From Streptomyces indicus (GTDB lineage Bacteria; Actinomycetota; Actinomycetes; Streptomycetales; Streptomycetaceae), in NCBI RefSeq assembly GCF_900100315.1, contig NZ_FNFF01000005.1:124001-188000 (forward strand): a stretch of 64,000 nt of DNA, in the 5' to 3' direction. The notes below the pieces were generated by a model. The model was given only the letters and a program-made list of their open reading frames with translations. It was not told the origin of the DNA and did not search any database. Every line of letters begins with the position of its first letter. The first letter of the stretch is position 1. Below, one piece after another: positions 8,450-16,689 of the stretch. The position numbers were made by a program, and so were the translations under genes.

Positions 8450-8965
8450 TCAGTCCCGCGAGGTGAGCCGGTAGCGGGCCCACAGGGGCAGCACGAACCA
8501 GCAGGCGAGATACCACGCGAGCACGCCGGCCACGAGCCACGGCACGATCCCGTCGTGCAGCACCACGCGCAGGATGAGCAGCAGGGCGGCCGCCAGCGTG
8601 CCGAGCAGCAGGATCAGGCCGGTGAAGGTGAGCCGCGAGGCCCAGGTGACGGTCTGCGGCTTGATGCGCCGCCCGGAGACGATCCGGTGGAAGGAGACCG
8701 GGCCGATCAGCGCGCCCGTGGCGAGCGAGCCGAGGAGCACCGTCGCCAGGTAGATGCCGCGGTCGACATCGCCGAGTTCGGCGAAGCGCGGGGTGAAGGC
8801 GACGGTCAGGAGGAAGCCGAAGAGGACCTGTACGCCGGTCTGCGCGACCCGCACCTCTTGCAGCAGTTCGGCCCACTGCCGGTCGGCGCGCTCCTCCGGC
8901 GTCTCATTGCGCCCGTTGTGCAGCTCCGCTCTCGTACCGCTTTCCTGGGTCGCCACGTCCTGCAC
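8450..8965 (-). CDS. DUF6328 family membrane protein
   Basis: 171 residues. A hydrophilic N-terminus with ETPEERADRQWAELLQEVRVAQTGVQ leads into four membrane helices: FGFLLTVAFTPRF, IYLATVLLGSLATGALI, LTFTGLILLLGTLAAALLLI and IVPWLVAGVLAWYLACWFVL. The charged block before the first helix is the hallmark of the DUF6328 family as I know it from actinobacteria. The function is not established. It stands alone on the minus strand between the molybdate genes and the cupin gene. Confidence 0.82.
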   Translation of the reverse strand: MQDVATQESGTRAELHNGRNETPEERADRQWAELLQEVRVAQTGVQVLFGFLLTVAFTPRFAELGDVDRGIYLATVLLGSLATGALIGPVSFHRIVSGRRIKPQTVTWASRLTFTGLILLLGTLAAALLLILRVVLHDGIVPWLVAGVLAWYLACWFVLPLWARYRLTSRD

Positions 8966-9040
8966 TCCCTCCGCCGGGTCCGGTGGCGTTCACGAGTACC
9001 CGGCCCGGGGGAGGCGATACCTCGCAAAGGGGGCGTCGGG

Positions 9041-9418
9041 CTACATGGCCATCGGCGGAACGAACGGTTCGCCGTTTTCCACCATATGCGCCTTGGCACC
9101 GACCGGCAGGACGGCCAGCATCTCGACGGCCGCACCACCCTCGGCGGTCACGGCGAAGCGGCAGCCTGCGGGAACGATGATCGCGCCCCCGGCCTCGACC
9201 CGGGTCTCCACGCCGCCCAAGCGCGCGACGGCCGCGCCGGAGAGCACGACGAGGATCTCCTCGCGGTCGAACCAGTGCTCGGCACCCGCCCCGCCGGGCT
9301 CGGCCCGCGTGCGCCAGACGCAGGTCTCCCGCGCTCCGCGACTGGGCGCGGCGAGGCCGGTGAAGGTGGCCTGCCCCAGGGTGAAGGTGGGCGCGTCGAC
9401 GGCTTGTACGATGGGCAT
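9041..9418 (-). CDS. Cupin domain-containing protein
   Basis: 125 residues, a single cupin barrel. EHWFDREEILVVLSGAAVARLGG covers motif 1 in degenerate form, with one His and two Glu, and the segment AGGAIIVPAGCRFAVTAEG matches motif 2 without its usual His. The metal site is therefore uncertain. The start is set at MPIVQA; the longer frame would run through the palindromic operator upstream. The divergent MarR gene, with a perfect inverted repeat 17 bp upstream of this start, suggests MarR control. Likely a small-molecule or stress-related protein; substrate unknown. Confidence 0.82.
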   Translation of the reverse strand: MPIVQAVDAPTFTLGQATFTGLAAPSRGARETCVWRTRAEPGGAGAEHWFDREEILVVLSGAAVARLGGVETRVEAGGAIIVPAGCRFAVTAEGGAAVEMLAVLPVGAKAHMVENGEPFVPPMAM

Positions 9419-9434
9419 CCGCAACTCCTCAACT

Positions 9435-9464
9435 GTGGTTGTACAACTAGAGTTGTACAACCAC
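9435..9464. promoter_or_regulatory. Perfect inverted repeat operator between cupin and marR genes
   Basis: Arms of 14 bp (GTGGTTGTACAACT and its exact complement) flank a 2-bp centre. Each arm contains its own palindrome GTTGTACAAC, so the site is effectively two adjacent palindromes. It lies 17 bp upstream of the cupin start and 89 bp upstream of the marR start, the expected place for a MarR operator controlling both. Confidence 0.75.
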
Positions 9465-9552
9465 GGGTGTGCGTCAAGGGGCTTTTGGCGCGAGGGTGTT
9501 GGGTTCATGACGCGGAGTCGCGGGCGCGGCATCGAGCGGAAGGCACAGGGAC

Positions 9553-9996
9553 ATGGACGGTCAGGACGACTTCGGCGTGCTGCTCGGCTTCGCGTTCCGG
9601 AGCATGGTGGACGAGCTCCACGCGCACCTGGCGGAGTCGGGATACGGCGACGCCAAGGAGAGCTTCGGCTTCGCCTTCAAGGTCCTGGCCGGCGAGCGGC
9701 TGACGATCGGCGAGCTGGCCGGCCGGCTCGGCATCACGCACCAGGGCGCGGCGAAGACGGTGGACGAGATGGTGCGGGCCGGGTACGTGGAGCGCGTACC
9801 GGACGACAAGGACCGGCGGGCCAGGCGCGTGGAGCTCACCGAGCGGGCCCGGGGCCTGCTCGCGGCCGGACACGCCTTCCATCAGGCGTACGAGGAGCGC
9901 CTCGTCGCCGAGCTGGGCGACGAGGCGGTGCGCGCGGCCCGCGCGGTGTTCGCCGCGATGCTCAGCGCGGCGCCATCTCCACGGGGAGCCCGCTGA
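9553..9996 (+). CDS. MarR family transcriptional regulator
   Basis: 147 residues with the MarR winged helix: ERLTIGELAGRLGITHQGAAKTVDEMVRAGYVERV (about residues 52-86), followed by the DDKDRRARRVELTERG-type wing. Helices at both ends would form the dimer interface. It is divergent from the cupin gene and the shared 30-bp palindrome is its probable operator. The 3' end overlaps the convergent lipoprotein gene by 35 bp, so the two are antisense there. The ligand is unknown. Confidence 0.92.
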   Translation: MDGQDDFGVLLGFAFRSMVDELHAHLAESGYGDAKESFGFAFKVLAGERLTIGELAGRLGITHQGAAKTVDEMVRAGYVERVPDDKDRRARRVELTERARGLLAAGHAFHQAYEERLVAELGDEAVRAARAVFAAMLSAAPSPRGAR

Positions 9997-10828
9997 ACGC
10001 GTCGAGCAGCACCCTCTCCCCCAGCGGCTGCTTCAGCCGTACGGTGACCTTCTCGACCAACAGCTGCGCCGTGCACGGATCGTCGCTCGCCCCGCGCACG
10101 GAGGCCGAGAGCACCACGCTCTCACCGGTCTCCAGGACCTGCACCGCCGGACCGTCGTCGCACGCCCCGTGGCCCGCGAGGACCACGAGCGAACGCCCCT
10201 CGCGGGCCACGGACTTGAGGCCTTCCAGCGGCATCTGCTCGTAGGACTGGTGCAGGACCGGCCCGATCGGCGCCTTCGCGACCGCGTCCGGGGCGAGTGC
10301 CGCGCGGATCAGCGGCTGGTCGTAGCCCTTCAACGTGAAGTGCCAGACGGGCACTCGGGCCGGGCCCCTGCTGGTCCTGACCTCGCGGCTGTCGAGTTCC
10401 GCGCCGGTGACCGTAAGCCGCGGCCCTTCGCCGGGCTGCTTCGAGGAGCCGAAGAGCTCCAGAGTGTCGCGCGCCGAAAGGACCTCGACGTCCAGCGGCT
10501 CGGCACCGCCTTCCCAGGTGATCCCCCCTTTACCGGTCTCGTCGGGCAGCGCGCCCGCCACCTCGAACCGCCCATCGCCGTAGGCGCTCTTGTCCTGCGC
10601 GGAGTGCCAGGCGTCCTGCGGGGTCCAGATCATCTCGTCGAGCGGGAAGAACCCCTCGCGCCACTGCCGGGCCGCGTCCGAGCCGCGCCACGCGTCGGCC
10701 ACCTCCTGCGCCCGCTGCTGCTCCGCGCCGCCTCCGCTCGGCGGCGGCGTGCTCACGGTGGCGTCTTCCCCGCAGGCCGCGAGGGCCAGCAACAGGGTGA
10801 GTGCGCCGAGGAGTTGTCGCGTACGCAT
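9962..10828 (-). CDS. Putative lipoprotein of unknown function
   Basis: 288 residues from the ATG giving MRTRQLLGALTLLLALAACG, a clear lipoprotein signal with lipobox LAAC at residues 17-20. The mature part is soluble and beta-rich; I recognise no catalytic motif. Two Cys (GACDDGP and DDPCTAQL) may form a disulfide. It is outside the membrane, tethered by lipid. The longer reading frame to 10978 adds a Cys-rich stretch that looks like non-coding leader. Convergent overlap with marR. A function cannot be assigned. Confidence 0.75.
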   Translation of the reverse strand: MRTRQLLGALTLLLALAACGEDATVSTPPPSGGGAEQQRAQEVADAWRGSDAARQWREGFFPLDEMIWTPQDAWHSAQDKSAYGDGRFEVAGALPDETGKGGITWEGGAEPLDVEVLSARDTLELFGSSKQPGEGPRLTVTGAELDSREVRTSRGPARVPVWHFTLKGYDQPLIRAALAPDAVAKAPIGPVLHQSYEQMPLEGLKSVAREGRSLVVLAGHGACDDGPAVQVLETGESVVLSASVRGASDDPCTAQLLVEKVTVRLKQPLGERVLLDAFSGLPVEMAPR

Positions 10829-10931
10829 GAATCCGCCCTCGCAAAGGCCCGCGGTCACGGCAGGGTGCCGTGTCGGAGGTGTGACGTGCGGGACGTACGG
10901 ACCGTTCCCCTCAACGCATGGGCAGTTCGCC

Positions 10932-12257
10932 TCAGCGCGCGGGCAGTCGGGGCAGCTTCCCCTCGTACAGCCATGCACGGAACAGCTCGTCCAGCGGCCG
11001 GTCCGTATGGCGTTCGACGTGGGCCGTGAACATCTGGGTGGTGACGACGCCGCCGCGGTGCAGGGTGGGCCAGGCGCGCAGCATGCGGAAGAAGTCCTCG
11101 TCGCCCAGGGCGCGGCGCACCGCGTGCACGGCGAGGCCGCCGCGCTCGTAGAGCCGGTCGTCGAACATGAGCTTGCGGCCGGGGTCGGCGAGGGTGAGGT
11201 CCTGGGGCTTCCCGGCGAGCAGGCGGTGGGCGGCGGCGGCCAGGTCCTCGGCCGTACGTCCGCCCGAGCGCTCCGACCAGAGCCATTCCGCGTACTTGGC
11301 GAGGCCTTCGTTCAGCCAGATGTGCCGCCAGTCGGCGATGGTGACGCTGTTGCCGAACCACTGGTGGGCGAGTTCGTGCGCCACGAGCCGCTCCGCACCG
11401 CGCGCCCCGTCCACGTGGTTGGTGCCGAACAGCGACAGGCCCTGGGCCTCCACCGGCACGTCGAGTTCCTCGTCGGCGACGACCACCGCGTATTCGCCGA
11501 AGGGGTACGGGCCGAAGAGCTCCTCGAAGAGGGTCATCATCTGCGGCTGGCGGGCGAAGTCGCGCGAGAACTCCGCGAGCAGATGTGCCGGGAAGTGCCC
11601 GGTCTGCGGAACGCCCGCCAGGCCCGGGTCCCCGAGCAGCACGGTCTGGTACTTGCCGATGGACAGGCCGACCAGATAGCTGGGGGTGGGGGCGGGCTGC
11701 TCGTACAGCCAGGTGGTGGTGGAGGACTTGGTCGTACGGGTGAGCAGCTTGCCGCCGATCACCACCTGATAGGCGGAGGGTGTGGTGACCGAGATCTGGT
11801 AGGCGGCCTTGTCGGCGGGCCGGTCGTTGCACGGGTACCAGGAGGGGGCGCCGACCGGCTGGCTGGCGACGAGCGCGCCGTCGGTCAGCTCCTCCCAGCC
11901 GAGGCTCCCCCACGGGCTGTTCACGGGCTTGGGATTGCCGGAGTAGTGCACCTCGACCGTGAAGGCCTTGCCGGCGGGCAGCGCCTTCGCGGGCTTCACG
12001 CGCAGCCGCCCGCCCCGGTGCGCGTAGTGCGCGGCGCGCCCGTCGACGCGGATCCGGCCGATACGGAAGTCGCCCAGGTTGAGCTGGAACTCGCTCAACG
12101 CGGCGCGGCCCGCGATCGCGCTGATGCGGGCCGTGCCGGCCAGACGGTTGGGTCCCGGGCGGTAGTCGAGGTCCAGCTCGTAGCGGTGCACCCGGTAGCG
12201 GAGGTCTCCGTGGTCCGGGAAGTAGGGGTCCGCCGCCGTCTTCTGGTGCCCGCTCAC
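10932..12257 (-). CDS. M1 family zinc metallopeptidase (aminopeptidase)
   Basis: 441 residues without a signal peptide. Residues 15-230 are the beta-sandwich N-domain of M1 aminopeptidases. The catalytic domain holds HELAH (294-298) and the third zinc ligand Glu317 in WLNEGLAKY, 18 residues after the motif. The usual GAMEN motif is replaced by PVEAQGLSLFG. It lacks the long C-terminal domain of PepN, so it belongs to the short M1 group. It lies 76 bp downstream of the Pls-type NRPS on the same strand. In epsilon-poly-lysine producers an aminopeptidase that degrades the polymer is known, so this may act on the NRPS product; that link is inferred. Confidence 0.9.
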   Translation of the reverse strand: MSGHQKTAADPYFPDHGDLRYRVHRYELDLDYRPGPNRLAGTARISAIAGRAALSEFQLNLGDFRIGRIRVDGRAAHYAHRGGRLRVKPAKALPAGKAFTVEVHYSGNPKPVNSPWGSLGWEELTDGALVASQPVGAPSWYPCNDRPADKAAYQISVTTPSAYQVVIGGKLLTRTTKSSTTTWLYEQPAPTPSYLVGLSIGKYQTVLLGDPGLAGVPQTGHFPAHLLAEFSRDFARQPQMMTLFEELFGPYPFGEYAVVVADEELDVPVEAQGLSLFGTNHVDGARGAERLVAHELAHQWFGNSVTIADWRHIWLNEGLAKYAEWLWSERSGGRTAEDLAAAAHRLLAGKPQDLTLADPGRKLMFDDRLYERGGLAVHAVRRALGDEDFFRMLRAWPTLHRGGVVTTQMFTAHVERHTDRPLDELFRAWLYEGKLPRLPAR

Positions 12258-12333
12258 GCCTGGTGTGCTCGCTTCCCTGTCGCACTCGTCGCTCGTCCGC
12301 GGTGCTGCTCCCGCAGCTCCGCGTGGAGCCGGC

Positions 12334-15300
12334 TCAGGGGCGCCAGGCCTCGATCGGGTTGCCGAGCCAGCGGGTGTCCGCCGGCAGCGACTCGCCGGCC
12401 ATCACCAGCGACGCGGGGCCCAGGGTGCTCCGGGCGCCGACCTCGCTGCCGGGCAGCACGATTCCGCCCGGGCCCAGGGTGGCGCCCTCGCGGAGGACCA
12501 CAGTATCCGTCCTCAAGATCCGATCGTGGAAGAGGTGCGTCTGGAGCACACAGCCGCGGTTCACGCTGGTCGCGGTCTCGAGGGTGACCAGGTCGGTCTC
12601 CGGCAGCCAGTAGCTCTCGCACCACACGCCCCGGCCGATGTGCGCGCCAAGGCCCCGCAGCCACAGGTTCATCACGGGGGTGCCGGGCAGCGCACCGGCG
12701 AGCCACGGGACGGCCAGCATCTCGACGAATGTGTCGGCGAGTTCATTGCGCCAGACGAAGCCGCACCACAGCGGATGCTCGCCGGTGCGATGCCGTCCCA
12801 CGAGTGCCCACTTGGCCCCGACCGACACAAGGCAGGCCAGAACTCCGGCGGCGATGAGGACGCAGCCGCCGAGCAGCGCCGCGAGCCAGAGCCCGTACGA
12901 GGCAAAGGCGGTGAGCAGCGCGGCGGTGAGCAGGAGCAGGGCCGCCGAGCACAGCACCGGGACGATCCGGCACAGTTCGACGAGGGCGCGGGCCAGGCGC
13001 AGGCCGGGCGGCGGCGCGTAGGTGCGGCTGTCGTCGGCGTCGGCGGCCGCGCGCGGCAGCTTCACCGGCGGCAGGCCGAGGTACGAACTGCCCTTCTTGG
13101 CCTTCTTCGGAGTGGCCGACAGGACGCCGACCAGCCCGTCGTCGGGCACGCTGCGGCCGGGCGCGGTCATGCCCGAGTTGCCGAGGAAGGCGCGCCGGCC
13201 GATCTCGGCCCGCCCGATCCGCACCCAGCCGCCGCCGAGTTCGTAGGGGGCGGTGAGCGTGTCGTCCGCGAGGAACGCGCCCTCCCCGACCGTGGTCAGG
13301 CTCGGCAGGGCGAGGACGGTGGAGACCTCGGCGCCGCGGCCGATGCGCATGCCGAGCAGCCGCATCCACACGGGCGTCACCAGGCCCGCGTACAGCGGGA
13401 AGAGCACCTGCCGCGACAGGTCCATCAGCTGGGTGACGGTCCACGCCTGCCAGCCGGTGCGGCTGTGCGTGGGGTGGGTGCCGGTGCGCAGCCCCAGGCT
13501 CAGGAGCCGTACCCCGCACAGGATCAGGAGGGCGTACGCGAGGCCGAAGGCGAGGGTCGCGGGGACGAGCGCGAGTGCGGCGCCCCGTACGGCTTCGGCG
13601 AACGCGGCCTCGGCGGGCAGGAAGGCACGGGCGACGAGCAGGGCGGGCACGGCGGCGGCGACCGGGAGCAGACCGAGCGCGATACCGGTCAGGCCGTACA
13701 TGACGCGCCAGTGCACGGCGCGCGGCGGCCGCTGGGCGGGCCAGTCGCGCTTGGCCCTGCCGGTCTTCTCGGCGGGCGAGCCCGCCCAGCGCTGCCCGGT
13801 GGGGATCTGACCGCGTACGGCCGAACCGGGGGCGACCTCGGCGCGCTTGCCCACGCGGGCTCCCGGGAACAGGATGCTGCGCGTGCCGACCACCGCGCGA
13901 GCGCCGACCTTGACGGTGCCGATGTGCAGCCGGTCGCCGTCCAGCCAGTGGCCCGACAGGTCCACCTCGGTCTCCACCGCGCAGCCGCGGCCGAGTTTGA
14001 GCAGCCCGGTGACCGGCGGCAGCGAGTGCAGGTCGACGTCGGGTCCGACCTTCGCGCCGAGGGCGCGCGCGTACCGCTCCAGCCACGAGCCCGTGAGGGA
14101 GGTGGCCCCGGTGCACTCGGCCAGCCGCTCGGCGGTCCACAGCCGCAGGTGGACGCTGCCGCCGCGGGGATACGTGCCGGGCTGCACGCCTCGCAGGAGC
14201 AGCCGGGCACCGCCTGCGGCGAGCGCGAGGCGGCCCGGCGGGGTGAACAGGAGCAGGGTGCCCGCGCCGATCAGCCACCAGGACGCGGTCGGCGCCCAGG
14301 CGTACGGGCCGAACCATTGAAGGGCGTTGCCGAGCGCGGCCAGCGCCACGGTCCAGCGCAGTCCGACGAGCGTGAACAGCGGGATCATCAGGAGCAGTTG
14401 TACGGCCTGGGCGCGGACCGGGAGCGGTTCGATGCGCCGCGCCGTGCTGTCCTCCTGGACCGACTTCTCCAGGCGCCGGGCCAGTTTGCGCAGGACGGGC
14501 CGCTCGTAGATGTCGAGGACGGCGGCCGACGGATAGCGCTCGCGCAGCCGCGTGGTGAGCTGGGCCGCGGCGAGGCTGTTGCCGCCGATCGCGAAGAAGT
14601 CGTCGGTGGCGCCGGTGACGGGGATGCCGAGGGTCTCGGCCCACTGTTCGGCGAGCCAGGCCTCGGTGCCGTACAACTGCTCGCTGCCGCCGGGGGTTTC
14701 CACGTCGGGGAGCGGCCACGGCAGGGCGTTGCGGTCGACCTTGCCGGAGGTGCGGGTGGGCAGGTCGTCGACGGGGGCGAGCAACGGGACCAGGGCGGCG
14801 GGCAGTTCGGCGCGCAGCCGCTCGACGGCGCGGGCGTGGTCGAAGCCGTCCTGCGTGACGATGTAGCCGACGAGCAGCTGGTTTCCGCTGCGTGCGGTGC
14901 GGACGGCGGCGGCCGCGCCGGCGATGCCGGGCAGGGCCTGAAGGGCGGCGTCCACCTCGCCGAGTTCGATGCGCCGGCCGCCGAGTTTGATCTGCTCGTC
15001 GCCGCGGCCGAGGAAGACCAGGCCTTCCGGCTCGGCCTTCACGAGGTCGCCGCTGCGGTACGCGCGCTGCCAGCCCATGGACTCCAGGGGCGCGTACTTC
15101 TCGGCGTCCTTCTCGGGGTCGAGGTAGCGCGCGAGGCCCGCGCCGCCGATCACGAGCTGGCCGCTCTCCCCCATCGGGACGGGGCGGCCCTGCTCATCGA
15201 CGACCACCAACTCCCAGCCGTTCAGCGGGAGTCCGATCCGGATGGGCTCCTCGCCGGTCATGAGGGCGGCGCAGGCCACCACGGTCGCTTCCGTCGGGCC

Positions 15301-16266
15301 GTAGGTGTTCCAGACCTCGCGGCCCTCGGTGACCAGGCGCTGGGCGAGCTCGGGCGGGCAGGCCTCACCGCCGAAGATCAGCAGGCGGACGTCGGCCAGC
15401 GCCTCGGGCTCCCACAGGGCGGCGAGCGTGGGCACCGTGGAGACGACGGTGATCTCCTGCTCGATCAGCCACGGGCCGAGGTCGGCGCCGCTGCGGACCT
15501 GCGAGCGCGGCACGGGCACAAGACAGGCGCCGTACCGCCAGGCGAGCCACATCTCCTCGCAGGAGGCGTCGAAGGCCACGGACAGACCGGCCATGACGCG
15601 GTCCCCCGGGCCGATCGGGTCGTCGGTCAGGAACAGCGCGGCCTCGGCGTCCACGAACGCGGCGGCGCTGCGGTGGCTGACGGCCACGCCCTTGGGCTTG
15701 CCCGTCGAACCCGAGGTGAAGATGATCCACGCGTCGTCGCCGGTGCCGGGGCGAGCGGCCGGGTGGTCGGCGGGCTTGTCCACGGTGAAGGTGTGGCCCG
15801 CGCCGATCACGGTCCGCACGTCCGCCTCGCCGAACACCAACTCGGCGCGCTCGTCCGGGTCCTCGGCGTCCACCGGGACGTAGGCGGCGCCCGCGGCGAG
15901 CACGGCGAGGATCGCCACGTACAGGTCGTTGGTGCCGCTCGGCACGCGTACGCCGACGCGGTCGCCCAGGCCTACGCCCGCCTCGTCGAGCCGCTGCCGT
16001 AGCTGCTCCACCTCCGCGGCCAGGGCCCGGTACGTCAGGCGGCGGGTGCCGTCGTCCAGGGCGAGCTCGTCGGGGTGGGTGCGCACGGTGGCGTCGAGGA
16101 CGTCGACGAGGGTGCGGGCCGGGGCGGCCGGTCCGGCGGTGAAGTGGGCCAGGTCGTCGAACGGTTCGCTCAGCTCCGCGTCGAGCAGCGTGAGTTCCGC
16201 GCTCGTGAACTCCGAGCCGGCGAACTCCTCGCCGGTGAGCTGGGCGTTCGTACGGGTGACGTCCAT
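12334..16266 (-). CDS. Pls/PosA-type single-module NRPS (candidate poly-cationic amino acid synthetase)
   Basis: 1310 residues with the layout of epsilon-poly-L-lysine synthetase. Adenylation domain, about 50-515: A3 motif FTSGSTGKPKGV, TYGPTEATV, YRSGDL, Lys509 in TSGKVDR. Thiolation domain: GGNSL with the phosphopantetheine Ser564. Then six membrane helices in three pairs (about 618-675, 855-925, 1090-1155) alternate with three hexapeptide-repeat soluble domains (about 700-835, 950-1070, 1180-1310). There is no condensation or thioesterase domain. Reading the pocket by GrsA alignment gives D233, A234, E237, S276, I297, G299, T321, V329, K509, close to the lysine code of bacitracin synthetase. 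It probably links a cationic amino acid into a homopolymer at the membrane; the product is unproven. Confidence 0.9.
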   Translation of the reverse strand: MDVTRTNAQLTGEEFAGSEFTSAELTLLDAELSEPFDDLAHFTAGPAAPARTLVDVLDATVRTHPDELALDDGTRRLTYRALAAEVEQLRQRLDEAGVGLGDRVGVRVPSGTNDLYVAILAVLAAGAAYVPVDAEDPDERAELVFGEADVRTVIGAGHTFTVDKPADHPAARPGTGDDAWIIFTSGSTGKPKGVAVSHRSAAAFVDAEAALFLTDDPIGPGDRVMAGLSVAFDASCEEMWLAWRYGACLVPVPRSQVRSGADLGPWLIEQEITVVSTVPTLAALWEPEALADVRLLIFGGEACPPELAQRLVTEGREVWNTYGPTEATVVACAALMTGEEPIRIGLPLNGWELVVVDEQGRPVPMGESGQLVIGGAGLARYLDPEKDAEKYAPLESMGWQRAYRSGDLVKAEPEGLVFLGRGDEQIKLGGRRIELGEVDAALQALPGIAGAAAAVRTARSGNQLLVGYIVTQDGFDHARAVERLRAELPAALVPLLAPVDDLPTRTSGKVDRNALPWPLPDVETPGGSEQLYGTEAWLAEQWAETLGIPVTGATDDFFAIGGNSLAAAQLTTRLRERYPSAAVLDIYERPVLRKLARRLEKSVQEDSTARRIEPLPVRAQAVQLLLMIPLFTLVGLRWTVALAALGNALQWFGPYAWAPTASWWLIGAGTLLLFTPPGRLALAAGGARLLLRGVQPGTYPRGGSVHLRLWTAERLAECTGATSLTGSWLERYARALGAKVGPDVDLHSLPPVTGLLKLGRGCAVETEVDLSGHWLDGDRLHIGTVKVGARAVVGTRSILFPGARVGKRAEVAPGSAVRGQIPTGQRWAGSPAEKTGRAKRDWPAQRPPRAVHWRVMYGLTGIALGLLPVAAAVPALLVARAFLPAEAAFAEAVRGAALALVPATLAFGLAYALLILCGVRLLSLGLRTGTHPTHSRTGWQAWTVTQLMDLSRQVLFPLYAGLVTPVWMRLLGMRIGRGAEVSTVLALPSLTTVGEGAFLADDTLTAPYELGGGWVRIGRAEIGRRAFLGNSGMTAPGRSVPDDGLVGVLSATPKKAKKGSSYLGLPPVKLPRAAADADDSRTYAPPPGLRLARALVELCRIVPVLCSAALLLLTAALLTAFASYGLWLAALLGGCVLIAAGVLACLVSVGAKWALVGRHRTGEHPLWCGFVWRNELADTFVEMLAVPWLAGALPGTPVMNLWLRGLGAHIGRGVWCESYWLPETDLVTLETATSVNRGCVLQTHLFHDRILRTDTVVLREGATLGPGGIVLPGSEVGARSTLGPASLVMAGESLPADTRWLGNPIEAWRP

Positions 16267-16377
16267 CGGGTCCCATCGTCGAGGCCACGGCTGCCCAGGG
16301 GTGGTGCCGTCCGACGCGGCGGGGTGCCGGTGCCGGTCGTACGGCGGGTGGTGCCGATGCGTCCCTGGTTTGCCCGG

Positions 16378-16404
16378 GGTTGTCCGGCCTGACGCCGAAC
16401 AACC
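16378..16404. promoter_or_regulatory. Imperfect 11-bp inverted repeat upstream of the Pls-type gene
   Basis: Arms GGTTGTCCGGC (16378-16388) and GCCGAACAACC (16394-16404) match at 10 of 11 positions around a 5-bp spacer. The site is 112 bp upstream of the NRPS start and just downstream of a minus-strand TAGGAT, where a repressor would block transcription. No adjacent regulator gene is obvious. Confidence 0.45.
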
Positions 16405-16554
16405 GGCTTATCCTAGTCGGCCGCCGGTGGGCGGGCCTGGCGGAATGCGGGGCGGGGGGCGTGATTGCGGCCACGTCGGCGATACGGGGCTGGGCGGGCC
16501 CTCGGGCGCGGCCCAGGGCGAGGGCGGCTCGGGACGGGGGCAGCTCAGGCGGGT

Positions 16555-16635
16555 CCGGCTCCGTACGAGGAGCAGGTCGGGTGAGGGCGGCTCCGTACGA
16601 GGCGCAGGTCGGGCGAGGGCGGCGCCGTACGAGGG
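16555..16635. repeat. 32-bp direct tandem repeat, about 2.5 copies
   Basis: Copies at 16555-16586 and 16587-16618 differ at only a few positions, and a third partial copy runs to about 16635. Each contains the palindrome-bearing core CTCCGTACGAGG (CGCCGTACGAGG in the third). It lies between the Pls-type gene and the small membrane protein and is not inside a believable gene. Confidence 0.65.
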
Positions 16636-16689
16636 GAGCTCAGGCGCGTGCGGCTCAGCGCGCGTGGCGCAGCCTGCGCAGGAGTGCTC

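Larger units (their letters stand above)
16267..16654. other. Intergenic region upstream of the Pls-type gene
   Basis: About 390 bp without a convincing gene. It holds an 11-bp inverted repeat at 16378-16404, a TAGGAT -10-like hexamer on the minus strand at 16415-16410 just before it, and a 32-bp tandem repeat at 16555-16635. Open frames across it are Arg/Gly-rich and look like GC-driven shadows. Confidence 0.55.

Noticed and set aside
12265..16002. 1245-residue open frame on the plus strand
   Set aside because: It is antisense to the Pls-type NRPS, is Gly/Arg/His-rich and has no domain pattern. A GC-bias shadow.
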